In this document: in pieces, positions 1 through 6,081 of the stretch
Position numbering within the stretch: position 1 is the first letter of the stretch
Layout of the letters: each line of letters opens with the position of its first letter
Assembly (NCBI GenBank): GCA_900548285.1
Contig: URKE01000037.1
Location: forward strand, 1 to 19,104
DNA length: 19,104 nt
Source: an uncultured Eubacteriales bacterium
Lineage (GTDB): Bacteria > Bacillota > Clostridia > Christensenellales > Borkfalkiaceae
Reading direction: 5' to 3'
Translations under genes and position numbers: made by a program
Notes under the pieces: model-generated
Database searches by the model: none
What the model saw: only the letters and a program-made list of their open reading frames with translations
What the model was told of the DNA's origin: nothing

Positions 1-346
1 ACGAATCGTCAGACGACCAACCCCAGTCGTTGCTTTCATACCAGTCGGGATATTTTGAAAGCCCGCAGTCGTGCCAACCGACAGAATATCCTGCAATAAA
101 GGTAAATTTAATATCTTTGCCAAAGCATCTGTCGGAATGAACGCCGTGAACGACAACCGGCTTACAATACCATCTCTTTTTATACTCTCGAACGGCTACC
201 GTAACTTTGACAAGTTCGCCGTCATTTTTCGTAAAGTAAGCATAAAAGCGAGTTCTTCCGAACGGCGCGGTTTTCAATTTATCGTCGTAAAGTTTAATCT
301 TTTTCTGTATGTATTTCGGAATAGGTTTTATCTTTTCGATTTTCAT
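1..346 (-). CDS. Partial hypothetical protein of a conjugative-element operon (C-terminus off the left edge)
   Basis: The minus-strand frame opens with ATG at 346 and stays open to base 1, so at least 115 residues are present and the C-terminus is missing. It begins MKIEKIKPIPKYIQKKI and is rich in Lys, Tyr and Trp, with a Trp/Asp/Gly-rich stretch near the edge (GWHDCG, WYESNDWGW). I see no signal peptide or membrane segment. The start is supported by GAGGTGAGA inside the end of the preceding gene; only one base separates that gene's TAA from this ATG, so translation is probably coupled. Position directly after a PcfK-like gene suggests a conserved gene of the same mobile element, but I do not recognise the family and assign no function. 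Coding status is well supported by the operon spacing and the uninterrupted frame. Confidence 0.75.
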   Translation of the reverse strand, partial: MKIEKIKPIPKYIQKKIKLYDDKLKTAPFGRTRFYAYFTKNDGELVKVTVAVREYKKRWYCKPVVVHGVHSDRCFGKDIKFTFIAGYSVGWHDCGLSKYPDWYESNDWGWSSDDS

Positions 347-347
347 T

Positions 348-1358
348 TTATCTCACCTCAACTTTGTTACCGAACAGGGCGAAAACTTCTTTCGGTATTG
401 TTTGAGTTACAGACGGTTCGGTTTCATCAATGCCTTGTGGTTCGTATATATCACCGTCAAATTCACGCATTTCTTCTTCGGATAATATTTCGCCCGTATC
501 TTCGTCTATAAGTCGATTAAGGACAGGTTTTATACGCTCAATGAATTGTTTTTCGCCATCGTTTTCGATGATATATAAGTCGTGATTTTTGACTATCTTT
601 GCGAAGTAGTTTTCAGCGGCGTGATACGGAAAACCGACCATCGGTATACGATCTTTCAAGCCTACGTCACGGCTTGTAATCGTAAGGCTTAACTCATTGC
701 CGAGAGTTACCGCATTGTCGCCAAAAACCTCGTAAAAATCGCCTAAACGATACGCCACGATTGCGGTCTTGTATTCCGCCTGATACGACATATATTTTTG
801 ATACATATCATTGCCTTTGTTTTCTTCAACGACAGGCTTTGTCGGCGTTTTTACGGACGTTGGTTCTTCTTTGGTGTCGACCGTCATTTCTGCACTTTCG
901 ACACTTAAACAGTCGTTTGTGGGTGCTTTAACATCGTTTTCGTCGAATTTGTCGAACAACGAGAATTGCAGGCTTTGTTGCTTTTGCGGTTGTGGTTTTG
1001 GCGTTGCAGGCTTTGTATTTACGCTCTTTTTCGGAGCAGGTTTATATTCCGCGCCGTCAATCGTATAAAGCGTTCCTTCGATCGACTCTTCCTCAAAATA
1101 ATGGATTGCCCAACCGTAAACGGTAGCGTCGTCAATGAAAGCGGAATTTGCTCCTTTTTCGGCAAGATTTCTCGCCTCATCGCAAGCGTATTTCATAAAG
1201 CCAGAAAGCGTCTTTTTGTTGAGCAAGGGATTACCGTCTTTCTCAAACGGAGTGCCGTTGTTTATTTTGTCTGCAAGAGTTTCGCTCGCGTTGTTTTGCA
1301 AGTAATTGAGTATCAATTCTTCTTGCTTGTTTTGCGGTGTAAGATTTAACTTAATCAT
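348..1358 (-). CDS. PcfK-like protein fused to a MutS domain I (mismatch-recognition) module
   Basis: Residues 1 to about 105 resemble PcfK-like proteins of Gram-positive conjugative elements (LADKINNGTPFEKDG, KTLSGFMKYACDEARNLAEK, VYGWAIHYFEEESIEGTLY). A Pro/Gln/Lys linker of about 75 residues follows. Residues about 185-265 match MutS domain I: the core RLGDFYEVFGDNA keeps the Phe-X-Glu (FYE) that MutS uses to contact mismatches, followed by TSRD and PMVGFPYHAAENY. No MutS connector, clamp or ATPase domain is present, so it cannot be a complete repair protein. A DNA-binding or accessory role during transfer is inference. GTG at 1367 would give three more residues, but GGAG lies only one base before it; ATG at 1358, ten bases after GGAG, is preferred. 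The gene overlaps the upstream stop by 8 bp. A PcfJ-like gene would be expected further left, outside the window. Confidence 0.82.
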   Translation of the reverse strand: MIKLNLTPQNKQEELILNYLQNNASETLADKINNGTPFEKDGNPLLNKKTLSGFMKYACDEARNLAEKGANSAFIDDATVYGWAIHYFEEESIEGTLYTIDGAEYKPAPKKSVNTKPATPKPQPQKQQSLQFSLFDKFDENDVKAPTNDCLSVESAEMTVDTKEEPTSVKTPTKPVVEENKGNDMYQKYMSYQAEYKTAIVAYRLGDFYEVFGDNAVTLGNELSLTITSRDVGLKDRIPMVGFPYHAAENYFAKIVKNHDLYIIENDGEKQFIERIKPVLNRLIDEDTGEILSEEEMREFDGDIYEPQGIDETEPSVTQTIPKEVFALFGNKVEVR

Positions 1359-1563
1359 CGTTTTCACACTCCTTTTCGAGTATTTTCAAAATATCTTTTT
1401 CTTCGTATCCGACCGAGCAAAGCCAGATAATCGTTGCAAGAGTTTCAAGGCTCGCTCCTTGTCTGTTTTTCTCAAATAATTTTTCGTATTGTGTGCAATC
1501 GCCGCTTGTAAACCATTGATATTTATTGCAGAGGCGATATAGGGTTTCTGTTGAAATTCTCAT
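1351..1563 (-). CDS. Small hypothetical protein of the mobile-element operon (70 aa)
   Basis: This 70-residue protein starts MRISTETLYRLCNKYQWF and ends in an acidic tail (ECENDD). AAAGGAG sits about eight bases before the ATG. The 3' end overlaps the start of the PcfK-like gene by 8 bp, as expected for translationally coupled genes. It is predicted to be helical and cytoplasmic, with no membrane segment and no catalytic motif that I can see. Short proteins of this kind commonly precede pcfK-like genes in Bacillota integrative elements; function is unknown. The clear RBS and spacing make it a real gene. Confidence 0.75.
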   Translation of the reverse strand: MRISTETLYRLCNKYQWFTSGDCTQYEKLFEKNRQGASLETLATIIWLCSVGYEEKDILKILEKECENDD

Positions 1564-1608
1564 ATTTGTATGCTCCTTTGATTTTTGTAATTGAAAAGAG
1601 AGATTGCC

Positions 1609-1839
1609 TTAAAACGGGCAACCTCTCCAAAGCAGTTTATATTCGATATAGTTTTTAACGGGAACGACAAGCCAAGTAGCGTTTGTAATAGGAATATTTG
1701 TTTTTCTTTCCGGCGGGGAATGATTTTCACACCAACGAACGTTCCAACTTGCGCAGTCGTATGTATCCGTTATGAGATAAATTTTCAGTTTGTTTTCGCC
1801 GCAGCGTTTATAGCAGACTTTATAACCGTATTTATTCAT
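1609..1839 (-). CDS. Small Cys/Trp-rich hypothetical protein of the mobile-element operon (76 aa)
   Basis: This 76-residue protein begins MNKYGYKVCYKRCGENKLK and is rich in Cys, Trp and Tyr, with a compact beta-rich look and no hydrophobic membrane span. AAAGGA lies about nine bases before the ATG. It starts 13 bp after the ardA stop and is followed by a 45-bp gap before the next gene, so it belongs to the same minus-strand transcription unit. The five cysteines are not arranged as an obvious zinc ribbon. I do not recognise the family; a small accessory protein of the conjugative element is the best description. Confidence 0.72.
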   Translation of the reverse strand: MNKYGYKVCYKRCGENKLKIYLITDTYDCASWNVRWCENHSPPERKTNIPITNATWLVVPVKNYIEYKLLWRGCPF

Positions 1840-1851
1840 AGTAAAAATCCT

Positions 1852-2400
1852 TTAATAAATTTCAATAAGTCCGTCGCTATATTCCTGTAAGCACTCTTCG
1901 CCGCAGTATCTTCCGTAGCGTTCAAGGTCTATAAAGTCAATTATGTGTTCGGGTATTTCGTAGCCGCAACAGTCGAGCATTTCTTTGCCGTAATCTTCCC
2001 ACGAGTAGCCGCTCCAAAGATTGATACAATCGTCCCAACGGTCGCCGTGCGTGTTGACTTTTTCTTCAAAATCGTCGTAGCAACGCACTTCAAGGAAAGC
2101 GCAGAATACTTTGTATTTGTAATCGTCGTCCAAAACGCCCGATTCTTTCAGAGTATTAAACAGCGTTTCGAGGTTGACGTAATCCCAACTGATAGAGCCG
2201 TCTTCGATACCTTCGACGTCTTGAATGAACAGTTCTTCGTCGATACCGTCGAGTTCAAAGCCTTCTTTTTTAAGTTCTTCTACGATTTCGTCCCAGTCGG
2301 AATAGTCCGAAAGGTCAAGCCATTTCGAGCCTAACGCTCTTTCGTTACATTCGTTGTATGAACCCCACGAGCCTATAACGATTTTTATATTGTCACACAT
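1852..2400 (-). CDS. ardA: ArdA-family antirestriction protein (DNA mimic)
   Basis: This 182-aa protein matches the ArdA pattern of mobile elements. ArdA is an acidic, elongated dimer that mimics DNA and occupies type I restriction-modification enzymes, protecting incoming single-copy elements during establishment. The N-terminal region has the family-like GSKWLDLSDYSDWDEIVEEL followed by FIQDVEGI. By my count the protein has about 48 Asp/Glu against about 14 Lys/Arg, strongly acidic as a DNA mimic requires. An upstream in-frame start would add 19 residues, but ATG at 2400 has AAGGAG about ten bases upstream and gives the natural N-terminus. The start overlaps the stop of a 32-aa micro-gene, which implies translational coupling. 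Its neighbours (PcfK-like protein, small hypotheticals) fit a conjugative element. The length is close to the usual 165-185 residues. Confidence 0.87.
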   Translation of the reverse strand: MCDNIKIVIGSWGSYNECNERALGSKWLDLSDYSDWDEIVEELKKEGFELDGIDEELFIQDVEGIEDGSISWDYVNLETLFNTLKESGVLDDDYKYKVFCAFLEVRCYDDFEEKVNTHGDRWDDCINLWSGYSWEDYGKEMLDCCGYEIPEHIIDFIDLERYGRYCGEECLQEYSDGLIEIY

Positions 2401-2491
2401 TTTCAATTTCTCCTTCGATAATAAGTTTTTCTTCAATCCTGTCTTTTGCTTCGTCAAGCAATTCTTCTAAATCAATAATTGGTTTATCCAT
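2393..2491 (-). CDS. 32-aa micro-protein translationally coupled to ardA
   Basis: A short minus-strand frame (MDKPIIDLEELLDEAKDRIE and onward, 32 residues) fills the gap between the 68-aa gene and ardA. Its ATG at 2491 follows the upstream TGA by one base, with GAGG of the upstream gene's last codons as RBS. Its TGA overlaps the ardA ATG by 8 bp, and ardA's own GAAGGAG lies inside it. The peptide is predicted to be a charged helix (many Glu/Asp/Lys). It may be a real micro-protein or a leader peptide that carries ribosomes into ardA. The arrangement supports translation; the function is unknown. Confidence 0.55.
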   Translation of the reverse strand: MDKPIIDLEELLDEAKDRIEEKLIIEGEIENV

Positions 2492-2492
2492 T

Positions 2493-2699
2493 TCACATTA
2501 CCTCAAAATCTTCGATATAAATTTTTTCATACATACAGCCGTATTCAAAATATTTGCCGTTTTCGTCTGTATATAAGTCATAGGTCAGAACGCTGATTCT
2601 ACCGCGATTCGTAATTGCAAGTTGGACTTCTTTTTCGGTCACATATACGATATTGAAAGTTATATAGGTTTCACCGTCAAAGTGTTGATATTCAGCCAT
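2493..2699 (-). CDS. Small hypothetical protein of the mobile-element operon (68 aa)
   Basis: This 68-residue protein begins MAEYQHFDGETYITFNIV. AAGGAGCAAGAAA precedes the ATG, a strong and well-placed RBS. Its alternating hydrophobic pattern (TYITFNIVYVTEKEVQLAI) suggests a small beta-sheet fold, cytoplasmic, with no catalytic motif visible. The stop is one base from the next start and the start is 11 bp from the previous stop, so it is an internal gene of the same operon. Family not recognised. Confidence 0.75.
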   Translation of the reverse strand: MAEYQHFDGETYITFNIVYVTEKEVQLAITNRGRISVLTYDLYTDENGKYFEYGCMYEKIYIEDFEVM

Positions 2700-2710
2700 T
2701 TTCTTGCTCC

Positions 2711-2983
2711 TTATACCGTTTTATACCATACCGAGTATTCGACTTCGATATCTCTGCCTTCGTATTCGTAATACATAGTTACGTAGCCTTTGAACTCATT
2801 TTCTTTGCCGAGTATCGGGTGGCAATTCTTTTCGACGTCATCGAAAGCGCGGGTATAACGCTTACCGTTTTTAGAAACGCATTTGCAGAATAACGTTCCT
2901 TCGTCGTTAAGAAATCCGAGACCGGAAATCTTTTCGTCAAAGTTTCCTTTGACTTTTCTAATTGAATAAACTACTTTTTTCAT
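2711..2983 (-). CDS. First gene of the mobile-element operon, hypothetical (90 aa)
   Basis: This 90-residue protein begins MKKVVYSIRKVKGNFDEKI. It is basic in the N-terminal half and beta-rich, with two cysteines and no membrane segment. It is the most upstream gene of the minus-strand mobile-element operon that I can see. Its RBS (GGAGG, nine bases before the ATG) is formed by the terminal inverted repeat of the 250-bp element at 2993-3242. That GGAGG can pair with CTCC at the element's other end, so initiation may depend on RNA folding. I see no promoter between the element and the ATG; transcription must come from within or beyond the element. Function is unknown. Confidence 0.75.
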   Translation of the reverse strand: MKKVVYSIRKVKGNFDEKISGLGFLNDEGTLFCKCVSKNGKRYTRAFDDVEKNCHPILGKENEFKGYVTMYYEYEGRDIEVEYSVWYKTV

Positions 2984-2992
2984 TTGGATTTA

Positions 2993-3242
2993 CCTCCGAT
3001 TTATTTTTCGCCTTTCGGCATAAACGGGGTAGCACCGGAAAAAGCAAATATCTCTGCGAGTTAAAGTCGCAATCCCGGAAGTCAACGACAAAGGACAAAA
3101 TTGTTGCGTAAATGAAAAAAGAGCCAAACTCGAAATTGAGTCCGACTCTTGGTATTATTAAAGTTTTCAGCGACAATTTTTCCCGTTGACTTCCGATTTT
3201 TACTGTGCTACAACGAAAATGACGAAAGGCGATAAATCGGAG
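2993..3242 (-). repeat. 250-bp structured element, copy 1 (MITE-like or cis-regulatory RNA)
   Basis: The two ends are inverted repeats: CCTCCGATTTATTTTTCGCC at the left and, read on the minus strand, CTCCGATTTATCGCC at the right; the pairing continues through CTTTCG and GTAGCAC. Read on the minus strand, an inner arm pairs CGGAAGTCAACG with CGTTGACTTCCG, and a further arm pairs around AAAATTGT/ACAATTTT. A terminator-type hairpin (GAGTCGGACTC/GAGTTTGGCTC, then six T) sits at the apex. A small side hairpin (GCGA, loop CTTTAAC, TCGC) follows. A second copy lies at 18051-18298 in the opposite orientation. There is no coding capacity; reading frames across it are by-products. The left edge abuts TA; no clean target duplication is seen. 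Confidence 0.82.
3115..3148 (-). terminator. Intrinsic terminator inside element copy 1
   Basis: On the minus strand an 11-bp stem (GAGTCGGACTC / GAGTTTGGCTC, with G-T wobbles) and a 6-base loop are followed by six T. It would stop transcripts that enter the element from the 204-aa gene or tRNA side before they reach the mobile-element operon, unless an alternative fold prevents it. The same hairpin is kept in copy 2. Confidence 0.7.
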
Positions 3243-3244
3243 AA

Positions 3245-3859
3245 TTATTTTAAGGCATTAAGAACAATTTCGCCATATTGATTAAGTCGATATATAGTCC
3301 CGCTATCACCATTTTCATCCAGTGAACCGCTATCTATTCCGCAATTTTGTAAGAAACCGTAGGAATACAGCCTATCTAACCTTTCGTCTTTTGAAGAAAG
3401 CAATTCTTCGTCTCTCACAAACAATTCTATTACCATCAAATCATTGTAAAATGAGCGACTAATATAGTAAGAAACTCTGAAAAAGTCATTTGATTCAATA
3501 TCCGAATCAATACAAAAAGCAAAAACCTTCCCAATCAAGGCGGCTTTTTGACAATCATCAATTTGGTCTAAATACTCAAGTAGAAGTTCTCCGTTTGATT
3601 GTGCGTATCTTTCATTTGATATATGTTTTTCGAAAAAAGCATCCATTTTTATTTTGTTCCTTGCTGTTTGGTATTTAGCATTATCAAAAAAAGCAAGTAA
3701 TTTTTTCAGTAGCCGCCTATCATATATATTTTTGCCCAAAACTATAGAGTCTTTGATAAGCGTTACAACAGGAATGCCAAAATCAAAAGGAGCAATAACA
3801 GTATCTATGCTATCAGCAATTAGATCAGTACTTGTATCAATAAGTTTTTTATCGAGCAT
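3245..3859 (-). CDS. Unrecognised 204-aa protein between tRNA-Ser and the repeat element
   Basis: The start at 3859 (MLDKKLIDTSTDLIADSIDT) is chosen because GGGAGAG lies upstream and a good promoter (3887-3915) precedes it; the longer frame to 3955 would run through that promoter and a terminator. Residues about 20-45 (IAPFDFGIPVVTLIKDSIV) are hydrophobic, too polar for a clear membrane helix. The middle is helical and charged. The C-terminal part (LDRLYSYGFLQNCG ... TIYRLNQYGEIVLNAL) has the look of a winged-helix end, which is only a pattern impression. The stop lies three bases from the repeat element. The gene is AT-richer than its core neighbours, and its place beside a tRNA gene suggests cargo of a mobile element. 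Family and function are not recognised; a defence, exclusion or regulatory role cannot be told apart. Confidence 0.78.
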   Translation of the reverse strand: MLDKKLIDTSTDLIADSIDTVIAPFDFGIPVVTLIKDSIVLGKNIYDRRLLKKLLAFFDNAKYQTARNKIKMDAFFEKHISNERYAQSNGELLLEYLDQIDDCQKAALIGKVFAFCIDSDIESNDFFRVSYYISRSFYNDLMVIELFVRDEELLSSKDERLDRLYSYGFLQNCGIDSGSLDENGDSGTIYRLNQYGEIVLNALK

Positions 3860-3886
3860 TTTATTTCTCTCCCATCTTTTTTTATT

Positions 3887-3915
3887 AGTATAGCACATTT
3901 TTTGCAAATAGTCAA
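3887..3915 (-). promoter_or_regulatory. Sigma-A-type promoter of the 204-aa gene
   Basis: On the minus strand TTGACT is followed after exactly 17 bases by TATACT. The -10 lies 27 bases before the ATG at 3859. It is independent of the tRNA-Ser promoter, from which it is separated by two terminators. Confidence 0.78.
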
Positions 3916-3952
3916 TAAAAGACGGCTTCATACTGTTGTATATGAAACCGCC
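3916..3952 (-). terminator. Second terminator downstream of tRNA-Ser(GCT)
   Basis: On the minus strand GGCGGTTTCATA pairs with TATGAAGCCGTC (12 pairs, two of them G-U) around an 8-base loop and is followed by TTTTATT. On the plus strand the wobbles become A-C mismatches, so it works best for leftward transcripts, as a backup for the first tRNA terminator. Confidence 0.65.
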
Positions 3953-3995
3953 CAATTTTTATCTACCGTTTTACTTTTATACCGAAATAATCGTT

Positions 3996-4044
3996 AGAAA
4001 AGAATAATACGAACTCCAACTCATCGTCGGTGTTCGTATTATTT
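3996..4044 (-). terminator. Terminator of tRNA-Ser(GCT), sequence shared with tRNA-Ser(GGA)
   Basis: On the minus strand AAATAATACGAAC pairs with GTTCGTATTATTC, a 13-pair stem, followed by TTTTC. Stem, T-tract and the next 25-30 bases (through TTTCGG and ATAAAAGT) are nearly identical to the sequence after tRNA-Ser(GGA) at 17849-17925, although the tRNA bodies differ. Confidence 0.8.
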
Positions 4045-4049
4045 CCTTC

Positions 4050-4143
4050 TGGCGGAGAAGGAGGGATTTGAACCCTCGCTACGGTTTAAAGCCATACTAC
4101 TCCCTTAGCAGGGGAGCCCCTTCGGCCTCTTGGGTACTTCTCC
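4050..4143 (-). tRNA. tRNA-Ser, anticodon GCT
   Basis: On the minus strand the acceptor arm GGAGAAG pairs with CTTCTCC, followed by discriminator G and an encoded CCA. The anticodon stem CTCCC/GGGAG encloses loop CTGCTAA, giving anticodon GCT (serine AGC/AGU codons). A long variable arm (after GGGAG, with TATGG pairing with CCGTA) and a T-arm with GGTTCAAATCC mark a class II tRNA-Ser. The gene lies just outside mobile-element-like DNA, a position typical of an integration target. Confidence 0.95.
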
Positions 4144-4244
4144 ATTCCGAATTGCAATAAATATTAAACAAAACACTCATCTGCTCTGCTTGCAGCCTGC
4201 GCGACATCGGTTGCAGACAAAGCATTTATAATCAATGCTTGTAT

Positions 4245-4273
4245 ATATTACCACATTTTTTCGATTCGGTCAA
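4245..4273 (-). promoter_or_regulatory. Promoter of tRNA-Ser(GCT)
   Basis: On the minus strand TTGACC is followed after 17 bases by TAATAT. About 100 bases lie between the -10 and the tRNA 5' end, an unusually long leader. It contains a small hairpin (AAGCATT/AATGCTT) and GC-rich segments around GTCGCGCAGG. Confidence 0.7.
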
Positions 4274-4382
4274 CAAAATTGCCGCTTAATTTTGAAAAAA
4301 ATAATTTTAGATACTTTACTTGTAATCCGCCATGCGTCGTTCGGCAAAACAGGAAATATAATTACGCGTGAAAATTTACCGG

Positions 4383-4424
4383 TAAAAATCTCGGCGAACT
4401 GAGATGAAACATCGCAGTCCGCCG
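4383..4424 (-). terminator. Terminator of the pgk-tpiA-gpmI operon
   Basis: On the minus strand CGGCGGACTG pairs with CAGTTCGCCG (one G-T wobble) around a 13-base loop, followed by AGATTTTTACC. It begins about 45 bases after the gpmI stop. Confidence 0.72.
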
Positions 4425-4468
4425 AAATAAACCACAAAAGTCGGCCTATAAGTCGATTAACGAGGCTT

Positions 4469-6016
4469 TTATTTAACAATCAACGACTTACCGGTCATCT
4501 CCGCAGGGATAGTTTCGCCCATCATTTCGAGAAGCGTGGGCGCAAGATCGGCAAGCACGCCGTCCTCTCTGAGTCTGACGTTCTTGTACTGTTCGCTTAC
4601 CAGAATTACGGGGACGCGGTTCGTAGTGTGCGCAGTGAAAGGTTCGCCGTCGGTGTCGATCATCTTGTCCGCGTTTCCGTGGTCGGCGGTTACGATGCAA
4701 CTGCCGCCCTTTTTGAGTACGGCGTCGGTTATCTTCCCTATGCAATCCTCGACGGTTTTAACAGCCTTTACAGCCGCGTCCAGAACGCCGGTATGTCCGA
4801 CCATATCGCAGTTTGCATAGTTGAGAATGATTACGTCAAACTTATCGGAAGCGATTTCTTCAAGCACTTTATCGGTTACGAGATACGCGCTCATTTCAGG
4901 CTGAAGATCATACGTGGCAACCTTCGGCGAAGGAATAAGATCTCTGTACTCATTCTTTTCGGGCGCCTCGACGCCGCCGTTGAAGAAGAACGTTACGTGC
5001 GCGTATTTTTCGGTTTCGGCGATACGAAGTTGCGTATAGCCCTTATCGGAAAGGTATTTGCCGAGCGTGTTGTGAAGTTCCTGCTTTTTGAACGCTATCG
5101 CAACGTGATGGAAAGTTTCGTCGTACTTGGTGAATCCGACGTAATTAAGTCCGAGATACCCGGTCTTTCTTTCAAAACCGCCGAACTCCTCTTCCGTAAA
5201 CGCCCTCGTGATTTCTCTCGCTCTGTCCGGACGGAAGTTAAAGAATATAACCGAATCGCCTTTTTCGACAAGCCCGACAGGTTTGCCGTTTTCATATATG
5301 TTGGCGGGAACGATAAACTCATCCGTCACTTCGTTTTTATAACTGTTTTCGACGGCTTCTTCCGCGCTGTTCGCTTTAACGCCGTTGCCGAGCGTCAACG
5401 CTTCGTAAGCCTTGACTACTCTTTCCCAACGATTATCTCTGTCCATAGCGTAATATCTGCCGCTTACCGTGGCGATTTTGCCTGCGCCGACCTTTTTGAT
5501 TTCCGCTTCGAGTTCTTTAACGAAATCGATTCCGCTCGTGGGGGGAACGTCCCTGCCGTCCATAAAAGCGTGGACGTAAACTTCGGTAAGTCCCCTTCTT
5601 TTAGCCATTTCGAGCAAAGCGAAAAGATGAGTTATATGGCTGTGAACGCCGCCGGACGACAACAAGCCGAAAAGATGAAGTTTCTTGCCGCCGTTCTTTG
5701 CGCCGTCCATGGCTTTGATGAGTTCTTCGTTTTCAAAGAAATCGCCGTCCTGAATGGATTTGGTTATTCTGGTAAGATCCTGATATACGATTCTGCCGGC
5801 GCCCATATTGAGATGCCCGACTTCGCTGTTTCCCATCTGCCCGTCGGGGAGACCTACGCAAAGACCGCTTGCGCCGAGAGTCGCCGAAGGATATTTTGCC
5901 ATAAGATTTTTTATAATGCCCTCGTTCGCTATTTCGATTGCGTTGCCATTTTTATCGGGATTAAGCCCGTAACCGTCCATAATGAAAAGACAAACGGGTC
6001 TTGTTTTCATTTTCAT
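4469..6016 (-). CDS. gpmI: 2,3-bisphosphoglycerate-independent phosphoglycerate mutase
   Basis: This cytoplasmic, Mn-dependent enzyme interconverts 3-phosphoglycerate and 2-phosphoglycerate in glycolysis through a phosphoserine intermediate. The 515-aa length is normal for the family. Visible motifs in order: FIMDGYG with metal-binding Asp14; GNSEVGH with the phosphorylated Ser64; MDGRDVPPTS; GRYYAMDRDNRW; FFNFRPDRARE; ILNYANCDMVGHTG; and CIVTADHGNADKM with the C-terminal metal ligands. All key residues appear intact. AAAGGAG lies eight bases before the ATG at 6016; a second ATG two codons later is less well placed. It is the last gene of the pgk-tpiA-gpmI operon, 65 bp after tpiA. Enolase and gapA, frequent partners of this operon in Bacillota, are not adjacent here. 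Confidence 0.97.
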   Translation of the reverse strand: MKMKTRPVCLFIMDGYGLNPDKNGNAIEIANEGIIKNLMAKYPSATLGASGLCVGLPDGQMGNSEVGHLNMGAGRIVYQDLTRITKSIQDGDFFENEELIKAMDGAKNGGKKLHLFGLLSSGGVHSHITHLFALLEMAKRRGLTEVYVHAFMDGRDVPPTSGIDFVKELEAEIKKVGAGKIATVSGRYYAMDRDNRWERVVKAYEALTLGNGVKANSAEEAVENSYKNEVTDEFIVPANIYENGKPVGLVEKGDSVIFFNFRPDRAREITRAFTEEEFGGFERKTGYLGLNYVGFTKYDETFHHVAIAFKKQELHNTLGKYLSDKGYTQLRIAETEKYAHVTFFFNGGVEAPEKNEYRDLIPSPKVATYDLQPEMSAYLVTDKVLEEIASDKFDVIILNYANCDMVGHTGVLDAAVKAVKTVEDCIGKITDAVLKKGGSCIVTADHGNADKMIDTDGEPFTAHTTNRVPVILVSEQYKNVRLREDGVLADLAPTLLEMMGETIPAEMTGKSLIVK

Positions 6017-6081
6017 AATATTATCTCCTTTCGGTTTCCGCTTTAAAAACGGGCGGAAAATTTTTCCCGCCCGATTCCGTT

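Larger units (their letters stand above)
4144..4468. other. 325-bp gap between gpmI and tRNA-Ser(GCT)
   Basis: The gap holds the gpmI operon terminator (4383-4424), the tRNA promoter (4245-4273) and the long tRNA leader. I find no supported gene; a 69-codon minus-strand frame here overlaps the gpmI end and the terminator and lacks a convincing RBS. Confidence 0.6.

Noticed and set aside
2958..3176. 72-codon minus-strand frame and the similar 108-codon plus-strand frame at 17991-18317
   Set aside because: Their similarity comes from the repeated 250-bp element. Both run through its terminator hairpin, have no RBS, and differ outside the element; they are not a protein family.
4270..4479. 69-codon minus-strand frame after gpmI
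   Set aside because: It overlaps the gpmI end and the operon terminator, lacks a good RBS and has no recognisable protein features.
4628..6046. 472-codon plus-strand frame opposite gpmI, and a 407-codon one opposite pgk (6943-8166)
   Set aside because: These are antisense shadows of highly conserved enzymes, caused by codon bias; no RBS or promoter supports them.
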